Assembly: GCA_964565715.1 (NCBI GenBank)
Contig: CAZMGG010000164.1
Coordinates: 1 to 11,725, forward strand
Length of the DNA: 11,725 nucleotides
Source of the DNA: CAZMGG01 sp964565715
GTDB taxonomy: Bacteria; Planctomycetota; UBA1135; UBA2386
Reading direction: 5' to 3'
The stretch's first letter is position 1; each line of letters opens with the position of its first letter. The notes beneath the pieces were generated by a model that had not been told where the DNA came from, did no database searches, and worked only from the letters and a program-made list of their open reading frames with translations. Positions 1-7,774 of this stretch are shown one piece after another. The position numbers were made by a program, and so were the translations under genes.

Positions 1-1
1 C

Positions 2-529
<528 letters not shown>

Positions 530-656
530 GCGGCCCTTCGTCCCGATCCGATACACGCTCGCCCCGGCGCAAACGGCCTTCCCGGCCCGGGGCCTGCCCA
601 AACGGAACTTCCGGGGCACCATTGGGACGTCTGAAGGCCTCGCCTACCTGCCCGCG

Positions 657-2375
657 ATGAATCCGACCGCCCTCCTGCCCGCAGCCCTCCTCACCGCCAC
701 CGCCGTCTGCCAGGGTCCGGTCACCTGCACCGCGCCCCTGCCCGGCAGCACCCTCGCCACCGCCTCGCCGTTCGTGGCCACCCACTACCAGCCGGCGCCG
801 GTGCCGCCGCCGCCCGCCTACAACGGCGCCGGCATCCTCTGCGACGTGACCGCCGTCGGCCCGACCGAGATCCGCCAGCTCGACCTGAACCTCTACGACG
901 ACGGCGTCATCAACCCGAACCAGCTCAACAACCAGACCACGGTGAACGTCTGGGTCGTGCCCGGCACCTGGGTCGGCAACGAGACCACCGCTGCGGCCTG
1001 GACGCTCGCCGGCACCGGCACCCTGACCGTGAGCGCCACCAACCAGCCGTCGGTGGTCGTGTTCGGCACGCCGGCGCTCCTGCCGACCGGCGCGTCGGGC
1101 GTCGCCATCCAGATCCAGGCGCCGACCGCGGGCGCCAACATCGGCCCGCTGCACCCGCTCGTCGTCGTGCCCTCCTGGATGCCCTCGATGCCGCTGCAGG
1201 TGAGCGACGCCTGGCTGGCCCTCGGCAACTTCGCCACCACCGGCGACCTGTTCACCAACGCCGTGAACACGCCGCTCGGCGTCAGCTGCGCCTTCCACCA
1301 CGCGCCCTCGGTCGACTACGGCTATACGCTGACCTACGGCACCGGCTGCTACCGCCAGTCGGTCGGCTTCCACGAGCACTTCCCCGGCCCGGTCCCGGTC
1401 TTCGACCTCGGCGGCCTCGCCCTGCAGTTGACGCCGGGCACCGGGATGGACTACGCGGTGGCCGGCATCCCCGCGGCCATCGTCGCGCCGACCACGCCCG
1501 CCCTGGCGAACCAGGCCAGCCTGCCGCTCGGCAACGACGACCTGACGGCGCCGCAGACCCTGCCGTTCACCTTCCCCTTCCGCGGCACGCCCGGCATCAC
1601 CCAGATCACCATCGCCAGCAACGGCTTCGTCTGGCTCGACGGCACGAGCACCGGCGCCACGCCGTTCGCCGACGACGTCCCCGGCCTGCTGCAGGGCCCC
1701 GCCCGCCTCTGCCCGGCCTGGGGCGACTGGGATCCGAGTGCTGGCGGCTCGGTGCACTTCGAGGCGAACGCCACCAACGACCGCGCCTACGTCACCTGGC
1801 TCGGCATCCCGGAGCTGAACCAGCCCGGCAGCACGCTCACCGCCCAGCTCGTCCTGCACGACACCGGCATCGTCGAGTTCCACTACGGCATCGTCACGCC
1901 GGCCGCGGCGCCGCTGCTGGTGGGCTACAGCCCCGGCAACGGCGTGCGCGACCCGGGCAGCCGCGACCTCGCCGACAACGGCAACGTGCTGGCCTTCACG
2001 TCCGGCGACAACCAGCCGCCGCCCTTCCTCGACCTCGACGCCCGCCCGGTGCTGGGCACCACGCCCAATCTGGTCACCACCCACATCCCGCCGAGCGCGA
2101 TGTTCAACCTGGTCATGATCGGCTTCGGCTCCATCGCCGACCCGGGCTTCGACCTCGGCGTGTTCGGCATGCCCGGCTGCGCGCAGTGGATCCTGCCGGT
2201 GGTCACCAACGGCGCCGCCGTGCTGAACGGCTCGAGCAGCACGCCGCTGGTGCTGCCGCTCGATCCGATCTACCTCGGCGCCAACCTGTTCGCGCAGAGC
2301 GCGCCGCTGGCGCCGGGCTTCAACCCGACCGGCATCCTGGTCAGCAACGGCGTCTGCATCCGCGCCGGCTACTAG
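657..2375 (+). CDS. Large secreted beta-rich protein of unknown function with a planctomycete-type C-terminal module
   Basis: I do not recognise a function for this 572-residue protein. It starts with a hydrophobic segment (MNPTALLPAALLTATAVC) that looks like a signal peptide but has no Lys or Arg before the core, which is unusual. Residues about 45-225 form a beta-sandwich-like region ending in a YGTGC motif (Y227-C231). Residues about 292-425 resemble the nidogen-like extracellular domain common in secreted bacterial proteins: LPFTFPF, then a SNGFVWLDG strand, CPAWGDWDP, and a strand followed by VEFHYG. Residues about 478-572 are a C-terminal beta module ending in SNGVCIRAGY, also found in the M14 and S8 proteins nearby. 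No catalytic motif is visible; it is rich in Pro, Gly, Thr and Asn as expected for a surface or matrix protein. No Shine-Dalgarno sequence precedes the ATG. The stop codon interlocks with that of the convergent methyltransferase. Confidence 0.88.
   Translation: MNPTALLPAALLTATAVCQGPVTCTAPLPGSTLATASPFVATHYQPAPVPPPPAYNGAGILCDVTAVGPTEIRQLDLNLYDDGVINPNQLNNQTTVNVWVVPGTWVGNETTAAAWTLAGTGTLTVSATNQPSVVVFGTPALLPTGASGVAIQIQAPTAGANIGPLHPLVVVPSWMPSMPLQVSDAWLALGNFATTGDLFTNAVNTPLGVSCAFHHAPSVDYGYTLTYGTGCYRQSVGFHEHFPGPVPVFDLGGLALQLTPGTGMDYAVAGIPAAIVAPTTPALANQASLPLGNDDLTAPQTLPFTFPFRGTPGITQITIASNGFVWLDGTSTGATPFADDVPGLLQGPARLCPAWGDWDPSAGGSVHFEANATNDRAYVTWLGIPELNQPGSTLTAQLVLHDTGIVEFHYGIVTPAAAPLLVGYSPGNGVRDPGSRDLADNGNVLAFTSGDNQPPPFLDLDARPVLGTTPNLVTTHIPPSAMFNLVMIGFGSIADPGFDLGVFGMPGCAQWILPVVTNGAAVLNGSSSTPLVLPLDPIYLGANLFAQSAPLAPGFNPTGILVSNGVCIRAGY
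2372..2375. other. Interlocked stop codons (CTAG) of convergent genes
   Basis: The four bases CTAG give TAG to the plus-strand secreted protein (2373-2375) and TAG to the minus-strand methyltransferase (2374-2372). The two genes end inside each other, leaving no room between them for a terminator; each transcript must run into the other gene's antisense strand or stop by another mechanism. Confidence 0.9.
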
Positions 2376-2905
2376 GCTCTCTGCGGCGCGCGCACCGCGC
2401 ACAGCCGCTGCCGCACGGCGCGGGGCGGGTCACCCTCGGTGCCGTGGAAGCTCTCGCGCACGCTGAGCTGCCCGGCAACCGCCGCCACCAGTTCCCCTTC
2501 CGCCAGCAGGAAGTCGGGGTTGCGCGGCCGCCCGTAGCGCTCGTTGCCCACGCCGAAGGTCTCGTAGAGCAGCACGCCGCCGGGCGCGACGCTCGCCACC
2601 AGCGCGGGCAGCAACGGCCGCCAGAGGTAGTTGCTGACCACCACCGCGGCGAACGTCCGGCCCGACAGCGGCCACGGCGCGCCCTCGAGATCGGCCGGCA
2701 GCACGGTCACCCGGGGTTCGGCGAGGGCACGCAGCGCCGTCACGTCGCGATCGACGGCCACCACCGGATGTCCGCGGCGGGCGAAGAACACCGCGTGGCG
2801 CCCACCACCGGCGGCGACGTCGAGCACCGTGCCGCCCGCCGGCACCAAGCCGGCGTGGCGGAGGACGAACGGCGACGGCGGCAGGTCGGGCGCGGGCCCG
2901 CTCAC
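2372..2905 (-). CDS. Class I SAM-dependent methyltransferase, TehB-like
   Basis: A 177-residue soluble methyltransferase. Motif I is VLDVAAGGGRH (residues 27-37), which binds SAM; the acidic end of strand 2 is AVDRD (residues 50-54), and ADLE (71-74) fits the adenine-binding motif. FAAVVVSNYLWRPLLPAL (85-102) and PGGVLLYETFGVGNERYG (108-125), followed by NPDFLLAEGEL, match the small TehB-like methyltransferases. The substrate cannot be read from the sequence. It starts with GTG at 2905-2903, which overlaps the TGA of the upstream coiled-coil gene (GTGA), so it is probably translationally coupled and the last gene of the blaI operon. Its place there may be functional or just hitch-hiking; nothing in the protein indicates which. 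Its stop interlocks with the convergent gene. Family call is secure, role unknown. Confidence 0.92.
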   Translation of the reverse strand: MSGPAPDLPPSPFVLRHAGLVPAGGTVLDVAAGGGRHAVFFARRGHPVVAVDRDVTALRALAEPRVTVLPADLEGAPWPLSGRTFAAVVVSNYLWRPLLPALVASVAPGGVLLYETFGVGNERYGRPRNPDFLLAEGELVAAVAGQLSVRESFHGTEGDPPRAVRQRLCAVRAPQRA

Positions 2906-4209
2906 CGGGCCTGGTCGCGGTAGATCACCCGCAGCGGCGCCGGCGGGTTGCCGGGCGCTTCGGCGGCCGGCGGCGGAACGGGGCGGCCCAGGCGCAGCCG
3001 CGGTGCGGACGTGCTCGGGACCGCGGGCGCCTCGACCGGTGCCGGCGCTTGCCCGGCGGGCGGCGGAACGGGCTGCGACGGCTGCTTCGGCGCGAGGTAC
3101 TCCCGCAGCAGCGGCACGTTCCGCAGCATCGGCACGCCCTCTGCCTTCTCCTCGGCGTCGGACTTCGGCGCCGGCTGCGTGCCGACGCGCCCGCGCGGCG
3201 GCAGCGGGCCCGCGCGCAGACGTTCCGGAGCCGGGGCGGGGTTCGTGGAACGCGGCGCCCGCGGCCCGGCGCGGTAGGGATCCGGGGCCGGCGGGGCCGC
3301 AGGCGCCGTCGGGGCGCCAGGCGGCGCGGTCAGCACGCGCCAGCCGTCGCGGGTGGTCGCCGTCCGGCGCGGTTGCGCCGGCGCGGGCGCATCCAGCCGC
3401 TGGCGGATCTCGGCCATCAGCCGCCGCACCTCGCGCAGGTGCTGCCGCACCTCGCCGATCAGCTCGGCGACGTCGGCGCCGTCGTTCTGGCCTGGCGGCA
3501 CCGCCGCGGCCCGGCGCGGGGCCGGTTGCGGCGTCGTGGTCCGCGGCGACGCGTTGCCGCGAGCCCGGTCCAGCAGGACCCGCGTGCGGACCGGGTCCTG
3601 GTTCTGGCCCGTCTCCTCACGCCGGGCGCGCTCGACGAAGGCGCGAGAACGCACCTCGGCCTCGCGCGCCGTCTCCTGGCTCACCCTGGCCCGCTCGAGG
3701 GCCTCACGCATCGCGTCGCCGACCACCGGATCGCGGTCCTGGGCGGGGGTGAAGCCCTTCTCGTCCAACAGGCGGCGGGCGTGTTCCGCGGCCTCGCGGT
3801 CGCGGTCCTGCAGCAGCGTGTCGACCTTGGCCTGGCTCTCGCGTGCCCGGCGCCTGGCGACCTCGATGTGCTCGGCGACGCGCGCCACCTCCTCGGCCCG
3901 GGCGCGGGAACGCTCGGCCCGCTCGTCCGCCGCCGGCTCCTCGCCGAGCCGCTCCAGGCGCGCGGCGATGCCGCGGACCTTCTCCATCAGCCGCTTGCGC
4001 TCGGCGTCGCTGAGGTCCTCCTGCTGCAGGGCGCGGGCGGTCTCCTGCAGGGCGCGGCCGAGTTCGAAGGTCGGCCCGGCCTTGGGGCTGGCCGCGCGGG
4101 GCGCGGCCGGCTCGGCCGGCGCCGCCGGCCGGGACTGGGCGGGAACGCCGGCGCAGAACGCGGCGGCGGTGGTGAGCGCGCAGAGGCGCGCGATCGAGGT
4201 GAGGTTCAT
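2902..4209 (-). CDS. Secreted coiled-coil and proline-rich protein, third gene of the BlaI-M56 operon
   Basis: No recognised family; 435 residues. A signal peptide is clear (MNLTSIARLCALTTAAAFCA, cleavage likely after GVPA near residue 24). Residues about 48-200 are a charged Arg/Glu/Ala coiled coil, beginning with FELGRALQETARALQQEDLS; a second helix lies at about 244-272 (DVAELIGEVRQHLREVRRLM). The remainder is Pro/Ala/Arg-rich low complexity, interrupted by GVPMLRNVPLLREYL (358-372), which resembles the VPxLxxIPxLGxLF motif near the end of secretins. The protein is Arg-rich and Lys-poor. The ATG overlaps the M56 stop (ATGA) and has a GGAG seven bases upstream, so the start is well supported. 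The same frame stays open far upstream through the M56 gene, but that is a GC-rich shadow. Position suggests a periplasmic or surface partner of the M56 sensor; this is inference. Confidence 0.85.
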   Translation of the reverse strand: MNLTSIARLCALTTAAAFCAGVPAQSRPAAPAEPAAPRAASPKAGPTFELGRALQETARALQQEDLSDAERKRLMEKVRGIAARLERLGEEPAADERAERSRARAEEVARVAEHIEVARRRARESQAKVDTLLQDRDREAAEHARRLLDEKGFTPAQDRDPVVGDAMREALERARVSQETAREAEVRSRAFVERARREETGQNQDPVRTRVLLDRARGNASPRTTTPQPAPRRAAAVPPGQNDGADVAELIGEVRQHLREVRRLMAEIRQRLDAPAPAQPRRTATTRDGWRVLTAPPGAPTAPAAPPAPDPYRAGPRAPRSTNPAPAPERLRAGPLPPRGRVGTQPAPKSDAEEKAEGVPMLRNVPLLREYLAPKQPSQPVPPPAGQAPAPVEAPAVPSTSAPRLRLGRPVPPPAAEAPGNPPAPLRVIYRDQAR

Positions 4210-5459
4210 CGGGTTTCTCCAGACAGGGGGAAGTCGGGGTCGGTGAGGGCCTGGGCCAGGCGGGCTTCGGCGGCGGTGAGCGCCTGCAGGCGCTGTTCGA
4301 GCTCGGCGAGCAGATCGCGCAGGACCGGGTCGTCGGCCGTGCCCACGAGGCGGGCGCGCAGTTGGTGCAGTTCCAGGTCGACGGCGCGACGCTCGGCGCG
4401 GAGCGCGGTGAGCGCGGCCGGCGGCGAGTGGGCGTCGACGTCGGCGACGCCGGGCACGGCGGCGGTCAGCAGGGCTATGGCCAGCGCGGCCAGGGCCAGG
4501 GCCTGGCCGGGGCGCGGCACGGCGCAGACCCGCTCGCGCAACTCGTCCCGCAGGACGTGGTCGACGCGCTGGCGCAGCCCCGACGGCGAGGCCGCCATCG
4601 CCGGCACCAGGCTCGCGCGGTAGGCGGGCCGTCGCCACCAGTCGGCCACCTGCACGAGGCAGCGCGCCACCGTCGTCGGACTGGTGGCCACCGCCGCCAT
4701 GGCGTCGCAGTGCAGCTCGGCCAGCAGGTGCTGGCGGCGGCGCAAGGGGCGCAGCAGGAGCTGCCAGGGCACCAGGGCCTGCAGCAGGGCGCCGAGCCAG
4801 AGCCAGAGGGGATCGCGGCGGCAGAGGTGGGCCAGCTCGTGGGCGAGCATGGCGCGCAGTTCGGGCTGGGCGAGTTCCTCGGCGCGGGCCGGCAGGCAGA
4901 TCTCCGGCGACCAGGAGCCGAAGGCGATCGCCGAGCCGAGCGCGTGGCTGGTGCTGAGGCGCGGCGTCTGCCGCAGGCCGGCTCCGGCGGCCACGTCGGC
5001 GGCGGCCTGCAGGACCCGCGGCGCCGTCTCCGGCTGGCGGTCGCGCAGGAGCCAGCGCAGACGCAGGTGGTCGCGCAGCAGGAGGCCGAGGCCGAAGGCC
5101 GCCAGGACGCCGGCGGCGAGCAGGAGCCAGGCGGCCCAGCCGATGCCGAGGCTGCCGTCGAGGGCTGCGGCGCCCGCGGCGGTGGCCGATGCCGCCATCG
5201 CCTCGCCGGGCGGCTCGGCCGTCAGGCCGGCCGGCGTCGGTGCCGCGGTCAGGAACCAGGTCGGCCCGTTCCAGGCCCAACGCTGCAGCGCCGTGCTGGC
5301 CAGCGCCGCCCACAGGCAGAGGCGGCACAGCGTCTCCTGCAGGCCTGGCCAGCGGCCACCGGCCAACCGGCAGAAGAGCAGCACACAGGCCAGCAGCAGG
5401 GTGCTGTGCAGGGCGAACGTCAGCAGCAGTGCCGCCGCATCCTGGGTCCAGGCGATCAC
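4206..5459 (-). CDS. M56-family (BlaR1-like) membrane metallopeptidase with a coiled-coil sensor tail
   Basis: Integral membrane zinc peptidase of 417 residues, the usual partner of BlaI-type repressors, which it inactivates after an external signal. Hydrophobic segments lie at about 8-30, 43-62, 105-128, 218-236 and 317-338. The zinc motif HELAH is at 207-211 with E208 catalytic, and AELHCDA (247-253) supplies the third ligand E248 and D252. IAFGSWSPEICLP before the motif is the typical M56 strand. Classical BlaR1 continues after its last membrane segment into a penicillin-binding domain of about 250 residues; here only about 75 residues follow, and they are helical with coiled-coil character (RDLLAELEQRLQALTAAEAR). 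So it is unlikely to sense beta-lactams directly. Starts with GTG overlapping the blaI stop (GTGA), behind a strong GGAGG six bases upstream; ends in ATGA with the next gene. Confidence 0.93.
   Translation of the reverse strand: MIAWTQDAAALLLTFALHSTLLLACVLLFCRLAGGRWPGLQETLCRLCLWAALASTALQRWAWNGPTWFLTAAPTPAGLTAEPPGEAMAASATAAGAAALDGSLGIGWAAWLLLAAGVLAAFGLGLLLRDHLRLRWLLRDRQPETAPRVLQAAADVAAGAGLRQTPRLSTSHALGSAIAFGSWSPEICLPARAEELAQPELRAMLAHELAHLCRRDPLWLWLGALLQALVPWQLLLRPLRRRQHLLAELHCDAMAAVATSPTTVARCLVQVADWWRRPAYRASLVPAMAASPSGLRQRVDHVLRDELRERVCAVPRPGQALALAALAIALLTAAVPGVADVDAHSPPAALTALRAERRAVDLELHQLRARLVGTADDPVLRDLLAELEQRLQALTAAEARLAQALTDPDFPLSGETR
4217..4220 (-). promoter_or_regulatory. Ribosome binding site of the coiled-coil gene
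   Basis: GGAG on the minus strand seven bases before the ATG at 4209, inside the end of the M56 gene. It fixes the start of the third operon gene despite the frame being open for more than 500 codons upstream. Confidence 0.6.
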
Positions 5460-5872
5460 GCGCCACCTCCCGGCCGGCGGCGGCCGCGTTCCTTCTCGGC
5501 GTCGGCGATGCGCTGGCGCAGTTCCTCCAGTTCGTCGAGCGCGATCTCACCGTGCTGCACCAGGTGGTGCACGAGCTGCAGCGGGTCGCCGTCGAACAGC
5601 TTGTCGACCAGGTCGCCGACCATGCTGCGGTGCACGTTGTCGGGCTTGACCACGGCGCGGTAGAGGAACTGGCGGCCGTTCTCGCGGTGCCTGACGATGC
5701 CCTTGTCCGCCATCCGCCGCAGCATGGTGGCGATGGTGGTGAGCGCCAGCCCGCGTTCGGGCAGCAGGGCTGCGTGGACGTCGGCGACGGAGGCCTCGCC
5801 GCGGTCCCAGAGGACCTGGACGATGGCGAGCTGGAGATCGGCGAGCGGTTGGTTCCTGCCCATGGCGCGCAT
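5456..5872 (-). CDS. BlaI/MecI/CopY-family transcriptional repressor
   Basis: Winged-helix DNA-binding repressor of 138 residues, first gene of the operon. Residues about 10-75 carry the family pattern: PLADLQLAIVQVLWDRGEAS, then VADVHAALLP, and the recognition helix TTIATMLRRMADKGIV, followed by the wing RHRENGRQFLYRAV. The C-terminal half is the helical dimerisation region, and in BlaI proteins it contains the site cut by the BlaR1-type peptidase. It presumably represses its own operon by binding the paired palindromes that end three bases before the ATG. Two in-frame ATGs are possible (5872 and 5863); the second gives MGRNQPLADL, closer to usual family N-termini, and neither has a Shine-Dalgarno sequence. 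The stop overlaps the M56 GTG. The regulon may include other genes; a beta-lactamase is not seen here. Confidence 0.94.
   Translation of the reverse strand: MRAMGRNQPLADLQLAIVQVLWDRGEASVADVHAALLPERGLALTTIATMLRRMADKGIVRHRENGRQFLYRAVVKPDNVHRSMVGDLVDKLFDGDPLQLVHHLVQHGEIALDELEELRQRIADAEKERGRRRPGGGA
5466..5470 (-). promoter_or_regulatory. Ribosome binding site of the M56 gene
   Basis: GGAGG on the minus strand, six bases before the GTG at 5459 and inside the last codons of blaI. It supports the GTG start and shows that this organism does use Shine-Dalgarno pairing. Confidence 0.65.
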
Positions 5873-5875
5873 GCT

Positions 5876-5911
5876 ACTACCGGAGTAGTCGGTTGCAACT
5901 ACTCCGGTAGT
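5876..5911 (-). promoter_or_regulatory. Paired BlaI-type operators in front of the blaI operon
   Basis: Two 14-bp palindromes, ACTACCGGAGTAGT (5876-5889) and ACTACTCCGGTAGT (5898-5911). Each has perfect ACTAC/GTAGT arms around a 4-base centre, and the two are exact reverse complements of each other. Their centres are 22 bp apart, about two helical turns, so two dimers would sit on the same face of DNA. The first site ends three bases upstream of the blaI ATG and covers the ribosome-binding region. BlaI-family operators are known to be dyads of the TACA/TGTA or ACTAC/GTAGT type, so binding by the adjacent repressor is the natural reading. The function is inferred, the symmetry is seen. Confidence 0.85.
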
Positions 5912-5938
5912 TCAGCAGATCTCCGGAAAGGCGCAGGA

Positions 5939-5955
5939 CCGGGCAAGCTTCCCGG
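5939..5955 (-). terminator. Weak hairpin just after the carboxypeptidase stop
   Basis: CCGGG (5939-5943) and CCCGG (5951-5955) can pair around a 7-base loop immediately downstream of the M14 stop codon. The stem is only five pairs and no T-run follows, so it is a poor intrinsic terminator. If it does not terminate, transcription from the carboxypeptidase gene would run into the blaI operator region. Confidence 0.2.
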
Positions 5956-5956
5956 G

Positions 5957-7657
5957 TCAGAAGTGGTTGCGCACCTCGAGGCCGTTGCTGGTGTCGACGG
6001 CAGGGCTGGCGGCCTGCAGGTCCAGGGCCAGGCACTGCAGGTTGGCCACGAGGCCCGGGATCGGCGGGATCGGCACCGACAGGGAACCGAAGCCGAACGG
6101 GCCGATCGGCATGCCGGTGCTCACCACCACGTCGGTGAGCAGCGGGCACGGGCCGAACGGGGCGGGCAGGGGCGTCTGCTGCCGGGCGAAGCCGAGCACC
6201 AGCCAGGCCGGCCCGTGGGCGGGTGCGCCGGACGCGAACAGGTCGGCGAAGCGGTTCTGGCCGGTGGTGCGGATCGTGCCGCTGAGGCCCAGCGCGGTGC
6301 AGGCCGTGCCATAGGTCGCGATGCCGCTGGTGAACTGCAGGCCGAGATGGGTCACCAGCGCGCGGCCGAGGTTCTCGCCCGAGGTGCGGTAGTCGGCCTC
6401 GGTGTTCCAGGCGCCGGCGGGGCCCATGCGGTAGGTGCCCTCCCAGGTGATGGCCATCACCGGCTGCTGGCCGGCGGTGGTCCACGCCGCCACCGCGCTC
6501 CAGCGGTCGTGCATCATGCTCTCGACGAACGGCCGCGACGGTGCGCCCGCCGAACTGCTCTGCGTGGTGCCGAGGTTGGTGAACGGGTCGCTGGCGCGGA
6601 ACGCGGCGATCCACTGCCGTTCCAGCGCGTTCACCGCCGGGATCACGCCGGCGTTGCTGCTGACCGGGTGCCAGTTGGGATTGGCGGTGTGTTCGAAGTG
6701 GAACGGGAAGGCGACGTTGTGCGAGCTGTGCAGGTTGAGCAGCACGCGGATCGGGTTGCTGCCGGGATGCTGCGGCGTGCCCATGAACTGCTCGATGCGG
6801 GTGCGCAGGGCGGTGATCTCTGGTTCGCCGTTGGTGTAGGGACTGCCCCAGAGATCCTCGAGGTTCTGGCTGTTCCAGTTGGTGCGGTAGTTGCCGAGGA
6901 ACACGCCGTCGGGGTTCATCATCGGCACGACGTCGACGATCGCGTGGCGCAGCAGCAGCTCCGGCTCCGCCTGGCCCGAGCCGAGCCACTGCACGAGGCC
7001 CTCGACGGCGAAGTAGCTGGTGGTCTCGGCGGGATGGGCGCCGGCGTGGATCCAGATCCGCTGCTTGCCGGCATCGGGCACCGCGGCGTTGGTGAACTCC
7101 AGCAGGTGGATCGGCCGGCCCTGGTGCGATTGGCCCAGCACGCTGCTGGACCGCAGGCGCGGATGGCCCGCCAGGCTGGCGAGCCAGGCGTCCTTGCGGG
7201 CGACGGAGTAGGGGAAGTACTTGGCCAGCCGCAGCGCGTTCACGCCTGGGGGCACCACCAGGCTGAAGCGGTGCGTGCTGCTGCCGGTCACGGTCGGCAC
7301 CGCCGAGGTCGGGCAACGCTGGTAGGCGCCGAACGTCGTGCCGCCGTCGCTGCTGTGCGCCCACACCGGCAGGATGACGTCGCTGTAGCCGGCGTTGCTG
7401 ACGGTGAAGTTCAGGGTCGTGCCCGGCTGCAGGTTGCCCACCTGGCAGTGCCACCAGCGGCGGTAGCTGGTCGGCAGCCCCGGATCGGCGTTGTCGTCCT
7501 CCATGACGAGGCCGACGTTCCAGGCGGGGCCGCTGGCGGTCACCGACGCCGAGCGCAGCCGCATGGTCTCGCCGGTGAAGCTCACCTGCGGCTGCTGGGC
7601 CGTGGCGCCCGTGGCGCAGAGCAGGAGGAACAGGGCGAACGCCTGGCGTCGTGGCAT
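5957..7657 (-). CDS. Secreted M14-family zinc carboxypeptidase, cytosolic-carboxypeptidase-like, with C-terminal planctomycete-type module
   Basis: Exported metallocarboxypeptidase, 566 residues from the chosen ATG. MPRRQAFALFLLLCATGATA is a good signal peptide; the frame stays open 24 codons upstream but that would bury the signal, so 7657 is preferred. Residues about 25-165 resemble the beta-rich N-domain of cytosolic carboxypeptidases (W-x-C-x-V-x-N, LNFTVSNAGYSDVILP). The zinc motif is HPAE (H208, E211), the third ligand H310 in NLHSSH, the substrate segment NPDGVFLGNYR (248-258), and the likely catalytic Glu is E406 in ITWEGTYR. NPDGVxxGNxR is typical of cytosolic carboxypeptidases, but the following GxDLNRxW is degenerate (SQNLEDLW). 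Residues about 442-566 form the C-terminal module, opening with ATYGTAC and ending in SNGLEVRNHF. The likely role is trimming of extracellular peptides; specificity cannot be read. The blaI operon lies 84 bases downstream on the same strand. Confidence 0.93.
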   Translation of the reverse strand: MPRRQAFALFLLLCATGATAQQPQVSFTGETMRLRSASVTASGPAWNVGLVMEDDNADPGLPTSYRRWWHCQVGNLQPGTTLNFTVSNAGYSDVILPVWAHSSDGGTTFGAYQRCPTSAVPTVTGSSTHRFSLVVPPGVNALRLAKYFPYSVARKDAWLASLAGHPRLRSSSVLGQSHQGRPIHLLEFTNAAVPDAGKQRIWIHAGAHPAETTSYFAVEGLVQWLGSGQAEPELLLRHAIVDVVPMMNPDGVFLGNYRTNWNSQNLEDLWGSPYTNGEPEITALRTRIEQFMGTPQHPGSNPIRVLLNLHSSHNVAFPFHFEHTANPNWHPVSSNAGVIPAVNALERQWIAAFRASDPFTNLGTTQSSSAGAPSRPFVESMMHDRWSAVAAWTTAGQQPVMAITWEGTYRMGPAGAWNTEADYRTSGENLGRALVTHLGLQFTSGIATYGTACTALGLSGTIRTTGQNRFADLFASGAPAHGPAWLVLGFARQQTPLPAPFGPCPLLTDVVVSTGMPIGPFGFGSLSVPIPPIPGLVANLQCLALDLQAASPAVDTSNGLEVRNHF

Positions 7658-7733
7658 CCGCGCAGCGTCGCCAGGGCCGGGCAAGGCGTCAACGCGGCCG
7701 CCATGGGCGCGGGATTCGGCGGCCCGCACCGCC

Positions 7734-7739
7734 TAGGCT
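7734..7739 (+). promoter_or_regulatory. Possible -10 element TAGGCT before the YkgJ-like gene
   Basis: TAGGCT lies within CTAGGCT in the divergent gap and resembles the TAGACT before the S8 gene. A start of transcription a few bases downstream would give a leader of about 45 bases to the GTG at 7791. No convincing -35 is present. Weak. Confidence 0.22.
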
Positions 7740-7774
7740 CAGGGCGTCTTGCAGTCACCCTTCTACCGAGGCCT

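Noticed and set aside
530..656. Terminator or promoter between gcvP and the secreted protein gene
   Set aside because: Several short GC-rich inverted stretches (around CCCGGCCCGGGG) but no stable stem with a T-run and no convincing -35/-10 pair.
702..715. Possible lipoprotein signal (Cys18) in the large secreted protein
   Set aside because: ATAVC lacks the Leu at -3 and the small residue at -1 expected of a lipobox; ordinary signal peptidase cleavage is as likely.
4206..5872. Classical beta-lactam resistance operon (blaI-blaR1)
   Set aside because: The M56 protein has no penicillin-binding domain and no beta-lactamase or PBP gene is in the window.
4210..5898. 563-codon N-terminal extension of the coiled-coil protein frame
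   Set aside because: It overlaps the M56 gene in another frame and reads as Arg/Pro/Ala-rich noise; the internal ATG at 4209 has a GGAG and begins a proper signal peptide.
7658..7729. Longer M14 start at 7729
   Set aside because: The extra 24 residues are charged and would place the signal peptide internally.
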